Below, piece by piece: positions 58,338-64,000 of a stretch of 64,000 bases of DNA. The notes beneath the pieces are model-generated. The model saw nothing but the letters and a program-made list of their open reading frames with translations, had not been told where the DNA came from and ran no database searches. Positions within the stretch are counted from its first letter, which is position 1; every line of letters starts with the position of its first letter. Both the position numbers and the translations under genes were made by a program. The stretch is from CAVQWT01 sp963810815 (lineage in GTDB: Bacteria > Pseudomonadota > Gammaproteobacteria > Burkholderiales > Casimicrobiaceae), in NCBI GenBank assembly GCA_963810815.1, contig CAWEPB010000014.1, positions 62,001 to 126,000 of the forward strand, given 5' to 3'.

Positions 58338-59642
58338 ATGCGAACCCTCTACACCCTGCTCTGGTGGCTCGCGGTGCCGCTGCTGCCGCTGCGGCTGTGG
58401 TGGCGCGCCCGCCGCGAACCCGGGTACGGCGAACGGATCGGCGAGCGTTTCGGGCGCTACGAGGGACCGGCGCCACCGGGCCCGGTGCTGTGGCTGCACG
58501 CGGTGTCGCTCGGCGAGACGCGCGCCGCCGTCCCGCTGGTGCGTCGCCTCCTGGACAGCTATCCGCAGGCCACGCTGTTGCTGACCCACATGACGGCGAC
58601 CGGCCGGGCCGCCGGACGCGAGCTGTGGGGCGAGCGTGTCGTGCAGGCCTGGCTCCCCTACGACGTTCCGTTCGCGGTGCGCGGGTTTCTCCGCCATTTC
58701 CGTCCGGTGGCCGGGCTGCTGATGGAAACCGAAGTCTGGCCGAACCTGGTGCGGCTCGCTCGCGCCGCCGACGTCCCGCTGTTCCTCGTCAACGCGCGGC
58801 TGTCGGAGCGTTCGGCGGCCGGCTACGCGAAGGCGCGGTCGCTCGCACAGCCGGCCTTCGCCGGGCTGTCGGGGGTGGCGGCACAGAGTCCCGCCGACGC
58901 GAGGCGGATCGCGGCGCTCGGGAGCGTGGCGCCGGTGGTGACGGGCAACCTCAAGTTCGACGTCGAACTGTCGGGGCAGGCCCGCGCGCTGGGTCGCGAA
59001 CTGCGGCAGCGGTTCGGCGACCGGCGGCCGCTGTGGGTTGCCGCGTCGACGCGCGAGGGCGAGGAAGCCCTGCTGCTCGACGCGCTCGCCCGGGGCACGC
59101 TGCCCGCGCACACGCTGACGGTCATCGTGCCGCGGCATCCGCAGCGCTTCGACGACGTCGCCGGCCTGCTCGCCGCGCGCAACCTCCGCTTCGTCCGCCG
59201 CAGCGAAGGGATCAGGGTGCCGCCGGACGTCGCCTTCGTGCTCGGGGACTCGATGGGCGAGTTGCCCGCGTACTACGCGGCGGCCGACGTCGCGTTCGTC
59301 GGCGGCAGCCTGCTGCCGCTGGGTGGCCAGAACCTGATCGAGGCGATCGCCGCGGGGCGGCCGACGCTGGTCGGCCCGCACATGTTCAACTTCGCCGATG
59401 CGACGGCCAATGCAGTCACCGCGGGCGCCGCGAGGGAGGTGCCGGACGCCGACGCGCTGGTCGCGGCGGTCTCGACGCTGCTGGAGGATCCGGAAGCGCG
59501 GGCGGCGATGGCCGCCGCGGCGGCCGCGTTCCATGCCGCGCACCGCGGCGCGGCCGACCGGCTCTGGGCCTGGCTCGCGCCGGCGCTCGACGCCGCGCTG
59601 GCCGTGCGCGCGGCCCGGACTATCCCCCCAGACGGCGGTTGA
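58338..59642 (+). CDS. waaA: 3-Deoxy-D-manno-octulosonic-acid transferase
   Basis: A 434-residue GT30 enzyme that attaches Kdo to lipid A precursor. An N-terminal membrane anchor (LYTLLWWLAVPLLPLRLWW) is followed by the catalytic Glu in HAVSLGETRAAVPLVRRLL. The CMP-Kdo-binding domain has HPQRFDDVAG and GGSLLPLGGQNLIEA. The last 23 nt overlap the end of the convergent tolC gene, so the stop regions run into each other. No terminator is seen between them. Confidence 0.95.
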   Translation: MRTLYTLLWWLAVPLLPLRLWWRARREPGYGERIGERFGRYEGPAPPGPVLWLHAVSLGETRAAVPLVRRLLDSYPQATLLLTHMTATGRAAGRELWGERVVQAWLPYDVPFAVRGFLRHFRPVAGLLMETEVWPNLVRLARAADVPLFLVNARLSERSAAGYAKARSLAQPAFAGLSGVAAQSPADARRIAALGSVAPVVTGNLKFDVELSGQARALGRELRQRFGDRRPLWVAASTREGEEALLLDALARGTLPAHTLTVIVPRHPQRFDDVAGLLAARNLRFVRRSEGIRVPPDVAFVLGDSMGELPAYYAAADVAFVGGSLLPLGGQNLIEAIAAGRPTLVGPHMFNFADATANAVTAGAAREVPDADALVAAVSTLLEDPEARAAMAAAAAAFHAAHRGAADRLWAWLAPALDAALAVRAARTIPPDGG

Positions 59643-60963
59643 GTTCCTCGAGGTCGGCTTCGGTGAGCGCGCCGGCCGCGGCCTTCAGGCGCAGCGTCGC
59701 GGTCAGGTAGTTGAAGTAAGCCTGCGCGAGGTCGCGCCGGGCGGAGAAGACCAGCTGCTGGACGTTGAGCACGTCGAGGTTGGTCCGGACGCCGACCTCC
59801 TGGCCGAGGCGATTGGATTCGAGCGCGACCTGCGTCGAGATCACGGTCTGCTCGAACGCCTTGACCAGTGCGACCGCGCTGTTGACGCCGGAGAAGCCCG
59901 TCTGCGCGTTGTACAGCGCGTTGCGGCGCGCGATTTCCAGGTCCTGCCGGAACCGTCTCCTGCTGCGCGATCGCCTCGCGGACGCGCGAATTGAGGGCGC
60001 CGCCCCAGGTAGATCGGCACGTTGAGCGCGAGTCCGATGTTGGCCGAGCGACTGCTGGTGTCGAAGTCGCTGCCGAGCGAGCCGGTGCCGGCGCCGTTGC
60101 CGTAGCTGCCGACCAGGTCGACGGTCGGATAGTGCGCGGCGCGGGCGCGGTCGACCTCGAGGGCGGCGACGTCGAAGTTGTACTGCGCGACGCGCACCGA
60201 GAGGTTCTCGGCGAGCGCGCGCTCGACCCAGGATTCGAGTACGTTCGGTGTCGGCGGCTACCGGGGTGAAACTGGCCCCCAGCTTCTTCAGGTCCTTGGG
60301 GAACCGCCCGATGATCGCCCGCATCGCCGTGCGCTTGTTCTCGAGGTCGTTCCGCGCGGCGATTTCCTGCGCGATGATCGAATCGTACTTGGCCTGCGCT
60401 TCATTGGTGTCGGTGATCGTTGCCACGCCGACCTCGAAATTGCGCTTGGCCTGCGCGAGCTGCTCGGACACCGCCGCCTTCTGCGCCTCGTTGAGCTCGA
60501 CCGTGAACTCGGCGAGCAGAATGTCGAAGTAGGCGACGGTCACGCGCAGGATCAGGTCCTGCTGCGCGAGCCCCAGAATGTAATCGGCCTGCGCGACCTG
60601 CTGGTTCGCCTGGTCGACCACGATCATGTTCTGCATGCGGAACAGCGGCTGCGACGCGGAGATCGAGTAGTTCCAGTTCTGGTAGGAGTTGGCGGTGACG
60701 CTGCGCTGGTCGCCCTTGATCGTCACGCGGCCGTCGTTGTGGTTGGCGGTGCCGGCGAGGCCGACCGTGGGCAGCAGCCCGGCACGGGCCTGCGGCACGC
60801 GTTCCTGCGTCGCGCTCCACGATGCGCGAGCGGAGGCGAGGACGGGGTCGTACTGCTGCGCCTCGCGGTAGACCTGCATCAGGTCCTCGGCACGAACGGC
60901 GGCGGGAACGCCGAGCGCGAGCGACAGTGCAATGACGGCAAGACGACGGTTGAACTTGGGCAT
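59620..60963 (-). CDS. tolC: TolC-family outer-membrane efflux protein, interrupted by three +1 frameshifts
   Basis: A trimeric outer-membrane channel for RND and type I export. A signal peptide (about 1-24) leads to EDLMQVYREAQQYDPVLASA, the first of two structural repeats; the C-terminal part ends ADLEELNRRLGG. Three single extra bases, near 60240-60248, 59998-60006 and 59949-59955, shift the frame three times, so that the beginning and end are in one frame. The middle reads in the other two (ENLSVRVAQYNFDV, then ALNSRVREAIAQQE). The repaired length is about 446. It follows the rhodanese gene by 17 nt and lies 1.2 kb from an RND pump gene, its likely partner. Confidence 0.92.
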   Translation of the reverse strand: MPKFNRRLAVIALSLALGVPAAVRAEDLMQVYREAQQYDPVLASARASWSATQERVPQARAGLLPTVGLAGTANHNDGRVTIKGDQRSVTANSYQNWNYSISASQPLFRMQNMIVVDQANQQVAQADYILGLAQQDLILRVTVAYFDILLAEFTVELNEAQKAAVSEQLAQAKRNFEVGVATITDTNEAQAKYDSIIAQEIAARNDLENKRTAMRAIIGRFPKDLKKLGASFTPVAADTERTRILGRARARREPLGARRAVQLRRRRPRGRPRPRRALSDRRPGRQLRQRRRHRLARQRLRHQQSLGQHRTRAQRADLPGAAPSIRASARRSRSRRRFRQDLEIARRNALYNAQTGFSGVNSAVALVKAFEQTVISTQVALESNRLGQEVGVRTNLDVLNVQQLVFSARRDLAQAYFNYLTATLRLKAAAGALTEADLEELNRRLGG

Positions 60964-60980
60964 CGCTTCGGTTCCTGGGA

Positions 60981-61307
60981 TCAATAGCGCTTCATGGCGG
61001 GTTCGACGCGGTCCGCCCACGCGGCGACACCGCCGCGCAGGTTGTGGACGTTGGCGAAGCCGGCTTGCCGCAACCACATCGCGGCGTGCTGGCTGCGGTG
61101 GCCGTGATGGCAGACGAGTACGAGATCGCAGTCGCGCGGCAGTTCGCCGACGCGGGCGGGCAACTGTCCCAGAGGAAGGTGCCGCGAGCCTTCGATCCGG
61201 CAGTATTCGAACTCCCACGGCTCGCGGACGTCGACGAGCAGGGGCGCCGGGCGCGCGGCATCGGCCCGCCACGCGACCAGGTCGGCCGGGTCGATCTGCG
61301 GGATCAA
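60981..61307 (-). CDS. Small rhodanese-domain protein
   Basis: A 108-residue single rhodanese domain. The active-site loop is VCHHGHRSQHAAM with the sulfur-accepting Cys, and LLVDVREPWEFEYCRIEG is the typical first half with CDC25-like Asp/Arg. The start is the TTG at 61307, which overlaps the PCMT stop by 4 nt (TTGA); no ATG or GTG fits. The order PCMT-rhodanese-tolC is conserved in several betaproteobacteria, suggesting shared transcription. The sulfur acceptor is unknown. Confidence 0.88.
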   Translation of the reverse strand: MIPQIDPADLVAWRADAARPAPLLVDVREPWEFEYCRIEGSRHLPLGQLPARVGELPRDCDLVLVCHHGHRSQHAAMWLRQAGFANVHNLRGGVAAWADRVEPAMKRY

Positions 61308-61954
61308 AATGTGAACCGCGCCGGAGCCGCGGCATTGATCAGCGGGTCCACCACGGTCTCGAACAGGTCGGCGGTCGTCCACGACCCGGGGCCGACATAG
61401 CGGACCAGCCGCGCGGTCATCACCGGCGGGTCGCCGACGACCGCGAACAGGCGACCGCCCGGCTTCAGCTGGGCGACGAGCTCGTCGGGCAGGATCGGCG
61501 TCGAGCCGGTGAGGACGACGGCGTCGAACGTCGCCGCCGAGAAGCCGCGCGCGGCGTCCCCCGTGCGGAGGTCGACGTCGCGGACGCCGGCGCGCGCGAG
61601 CTTCGCCTTCGCCTCGGCGGCGAGGCGCGGAATGATCTCGACACTGGTCACGCGCGCCCCGCGGCTTGCGAGCAGCGCCGTCAGGTAGCCGCTGCCCGTT
61701 CCGACCTCCAGCACCGACTCGCCTGGCTGGAGGCGCAGGTCCTGCAGCACGCGCGCCTCCATCTTGGGCGTCCACATCCTCTGGCCGTCGCCCAGAGGAA
61801 GCTCGAGGTCGGCAAACGCGAGGGAGCGGTACGCGGCCGGGACGAATTCCTCGCGCCGCACCGTGAACAGCAGGTCGAGCACGTCCTGATCCAGCACCTC
61901 CCAGGTGCGGATCTGCTGCTCGACCATGTTGAACCGTGCGTGTTCGATGTCCAT
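61304..61954 (-). CDS. pcm: Protein-L-isoaspartate O-methyltransferase family protein
   Basis: A 216-residue SAM-dependent methyltransferase (start ATG 61954; ATG 61963 adds three residues). The SAM motif I is VLEVGTGSGYLTALLASRG, preceded by MWTPKMEARVLQDLRLQPGE. In true PCMTs the N-terminal region contains a conserved ISQPY motif near the substrate; here the corresponding region reads LGDGQRMWTPKM and lacks it. This fits the divergent subgroup that accompanies tolC and rhodanese, whose repair activity is uncertain. Whether it still repairs isoaspartate is open. Confidence 0.83.
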   Translation of the reverse strand: MDIEHARFNMVEQQIRTWEVLDQDVLDLLFTVRREEFVPAAYRSLAFADLELPLGDGQRMWTPKMEARVLQDLRLQPGESVLEVGTGSGYLTALLASRGARVTSVEIIPRLAAEAKAKLARAGVRDVDLRTGDAARGFSAATFDAVVLTGSTPILPDELVAQLKPGGRLFAVVGDPPVMTARLVRYVGPGSWTTADLFETVVDPLINAAAPARFTF

Positions 61955-62167
61955 CCGTGGCATACGTCCAGTGCGTCGCGTCGTTCCAGCATGCCCGGTC
62001 CCCGCGCGCGCGTCGGTGACCCGGATCACACGGCGTGGGACCGACGAGTCCCCGAGCCGCCGCGCCCCGGCGCAGGCCTCGAGCCCCACCCGGCCGCGGC
62101 AACTGACTCGCGGTCAGTTATTATGCAGCCTTGAATTATCGCACGTCAAATCGACCCTTCCGCCGGG

Positions 62168-64000
62168 TCAATCGCCATGCGCAGGGGCCTTCGCCCCGGT
62201 CGCCGGCGCGGCGGGGGCGGTTCCGCCGGCGGCGGCGGCGCGGCGGGCGGCCCGCCGGTCGCGCCGCTGCTGCGACCAGTTCTCGAGGTAGGTGTAGAGC
62301 ACCGGCACGACGATCAGCGTGAGCAGCGTCGACGTGATGACCCCGCCGATGATCGCGCGGCCCATCGGCGCCTGGGTTTCGCCGCCCTCGCCGATGCCGA
62401 GCGCCAGGGGCAGCATGCCGAAGACCATCGCCGCGGTCGTCATCAGGATCGGCCGCAGCCGCACCTGGCCCGCCTCCAGCAGCGCCTCCCGGATCGGCAG
62501 GCCGTCCCGGCGCGCGCGGTTCGCGAAGTCGACCAGCAGGATCGCGTTCTTGGTCACCAGGCCCATCAGCATGATGAAGCCGATGATCGAGAAGATGTTG
62601 AGCGTCGTCCGGGTGAGCAGCAGCGCGAGGAACACGCCGATGAGCGAGAACGGCAGCGAGGCCATGATCGCGACCGGCTGCAGGAAACTCGCGAACTGCG
62701 ACGCCAGGATCAGGTAGATGAAGATCACGGCGAGGCCCAGGGCGGCCAGCGCCGCGCTGAACGATTCCTGCATGTCCTGCGTCTGCCCGCCGAGCGAGAA
62801 GCGGTAGCCGGGCGGCAGCTCACGGGTCATTTCCTTGACCAGCTTGTCGACGTCGCTGCCGACGTCCCCGGACGGGCGCCCCTGCGCATTGGCGTACAGC
62901 GCCACCCGCCGCTGCAGGTCCTGCCGCTTGATGATCTGCGGGCTCGTCGTCTCGCTGATCTCGGCGACCTGCCGCAGCGGCACCATCCGCAGCTCGCCGT
63001 CCGGGCCCCGCTTGTTGGTCGACAGGTACAGGTTGGCGACATCCGAGACCAGCTGCCGGCGGTCCTTCGGCAGCTGGACATTGACCTCGTAGTTCTGCCC
63101 GTCGGGGCCGAGCCAGTAGCTCACGGTGTCGCCGGCGAGCAGCGGGCGCACCGTCTGCCCGACCTGCTGCACGGTGATGCCGAGCTCGGCGGCGGCGTCG
63201 TTGTTGAGGCGGACCCGCAGCGCCGGGTTCGCTGCCTTGTCCGAGGTCTCGAGGTCGGCGATTCCGGGCACCTTCGCGGCACGCTCCTTGAGCGTCGCGA
63301 TGATCTGCGACAGCGTGTCGGGATCCGGGCCCAGCACGTTGACGAAGATCGGACGGTTGAAGCCGAACGTGAGCTCGACGCCGGCGATCGGCCGAAGCTC
63401 CTCGCGGATCGCCTTCTCGACCTCCTTCTGCGAGCGCGAGCGCTCGGTCCTGTCGACGAGCTTGAGGTTGAGCCGCGCGTAGTTCCGGCCCTCGTCGGTG
63501 CCGACCGTCGTCATCGTCAGCCGCACCTCGGGGAAGGCCTTCAGCGCCTCCTCGACCTGCCGCACCTTGCCGTCGGTGTACTCGAGGCTCGAGCCGACCG
63601 GCGTATTGAGCCGCAGCGAGACGAACCCCTGGTCGGACTCGGGGACGAACTCGGTGCCGATCAGCGGCACCAGCGCGAAGCTGCCGAGGAAGGTGACGGT
63701 CGCGACCGCGAGCACCGTCTTGCGATGACCGAGCGCCCAGCCGAGCCGCCGGCCGTAGACCGAGTGCAGCCACTCGATGAAGCTCTCGACGCGGTCCATC
63801 AGCCGGCCGAGCCACGGCACCCGCTTGAAGCGGGAGCCCGGCGGATCGTGCCAGATCGACGACAGCATCGGGTCGAGCGTGAAGCTGACGAACAGGCTGA
63901 CCAGCACCGCCACCGCGACCGTCACGCCGAACTGGAAGAAGAAGCGGCCGATGATGCCGCTCATGAACGCGATGGGCACGAACACGGCGACGATCGCGAA
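62168..64000 (-). CDS. RND efflux pump inner-membrane permease, N-terminus beyond window
   Basis: The C-terminal 610 residues of an AcrB/MexB-type (HAE-1 or related) proton-driven drug exporter; the start lies to the right of base 64000. Visible are the fourth to sixth helices (FVPIAFMSGIIGRFFFQFGV), the large periplasmic loop, and the C-terminal helix bundle with FIYLILASQFASFLQPVAIM and GETQAPMGRAIIGGVITSTL. The tail is an unusual Ala/Arg-rich segment (RRDRRAARRAAAAGG) of about 35 residues. The adaptor (MFP) gene, if present, would be upstream and out of view. It probably pairs with tolC at 59620. Confidence 0.92.
   Translation of the reverse strand, partial: FAIVAVFVPIAFMSGIIGRFFFQFGVTVAVAVLVSLFVSFTLDPMLSSIWHDPPGSRFKRVPWLGRLMDRVESFIEWLHSVYGRRLGWALGHRKTVLAVATVTFLGSFALVPLIGTEFVPESDQGFVSLRLNTPVGSSLEYTDGKVRQVEEALKAFPEVRLTMTTVGTDEGRNYARLNLKLVDRTERSRSQKEVEKAIREELRPIAGVELTFGFNRPIFVNVLGPDPDTLSQIIATLKERAAKVPGIADLETSDKAANPALRVRLNNDAAAELGITVQQVGQTVRPLLAGDTVSYWLGPDGQNYEVNVQLPKDRRQLVSDVANLYLSTNKRGPDGELRMVPLRQVAEISETTSPQIIKRQDLQRRVALYANAQGRPSGDVGSDVDKLVKEMTRELPPGYRFSLGGQTQDMQESFSAALAALGLAVIFIYLILASQFASFLQPVAIMASLPFSLIGVFLALLLTRTTLNIFSIIGFIMLMGLVTKNAILLVDFANRARRDGLPIREALLEAGQVRLRPILMTTAAMVFGMLPLALGIGEGGETQAPMGRAIIGGVITSTLLTLIVVPVLYTYLENWSQQRRDRRAARRAAAAGGTAPAAPATGAKAPAHGD

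Overview
The window is a continuous piece of chromosome from a very GC-rich (by eye about 70 %) Gram-negative bacterium, almost certainly a betaproteobacterium of the Burkholderiales/Rhodocyclales type. Evidence is the gene order (mrcA / pilMNOPQ-aroK-aroB / gltBD / hemE / priA / argS-SPOR-dsbA; hemB; engB next to a di-haem cytochrome c4-like gene), a LiuR-controlled leucine/isovalerate operon, a class I PHA synthase, dTDP-rhamnose and LPS-core genes, and a PCMT-rhodanese-TolC cluster. I see no tRNA or rRNA gene, IS element, prophage, toxin-antitoxin pair or CRISPR array.

Layout. 1-8.7 kb (minus strand): a liu-type catabolic operon headed by a MerR regulator (liuR), with thioesterase, isovaleryl-CoA dehydrogenase, thiolase, a LysE-type exporter, a second acyl-CoA dehydrogenase, an HCCA-isomerase/VOC fusion, a GST, and the methylcrotonyl-CoA carboxylase beta subunit running off the left edge. 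A palindromic operator sits inside a good promoter at 8106-8134. 8.8-12.4 kb (plus): MBL hydrolase, phaC, glycine-zipper protein. 12.5-16.9 kb: a FecR/DUF6600 protein and a GDSL esterase autotransporter (frameshifted). 16.9-31.6 kb (minus): BtuF-like protein, SDR, dsbA, SPOR protein, argS, priA, an AT-rich gap with DnaA boxes, hemE, gltD, gltB. 31.9-33.2 kb: an orphan repeat lipoprotein. 33.3-40.2 kb (minus): the pilMNOPQ-aroKB operon, each junction overlapping by 4 nt except aroK/pilQ. 40.3-43.3 kb: mrcA plus a conserved unknown. 43.3-47.9 kb (minus): hemB, DnaQ-like exonuclease, cNMP/CBS/DUF294 protein, engB, and a probable small RNA on the plus strand convergent with engB. 48.1-51.8 kb: cytochrome c, MOSC protein, secreted serine protease. 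52-59.6 kb: rmlBACD, a sugar epimerase, a WaaE-like glycosyltransferase, waaC and waaA. 59.6-64 kb (minus): tolC, rhodanese, PCMT, and the C-terminal part of an RND pump.

How they work together. The left arm turns branched-chain acyl-CoAs into acetyl-CoA/acetoacetate units, which could feed the PHA synthase next door. The middle holds cell-envelope and central biosynthesis genes (type IV pilus assembly, peptidoglycan synthase, shikimate, glutamate and haem pathways). The right arm builds LPS/O-antigen and a TolC-dependent efflux system.

Two cautions. First, five envelope genes (GDSL esterase, pilQ, pilO, mrcA, tolC) together carry eight single-base frameshifts, all of the +1 insertion type; sequencing or assembly error is the leading explanation, but the bias is recorded as a finding. 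Second, no clearly novel multi-gene system is visible. The best candidates for something undescribed are the small RNA opposite engB (47.1-47.25 kb), the DnaA-box island between priA and hemE, and the HCCA-isomerase/VOC fusion inside the liu operon.
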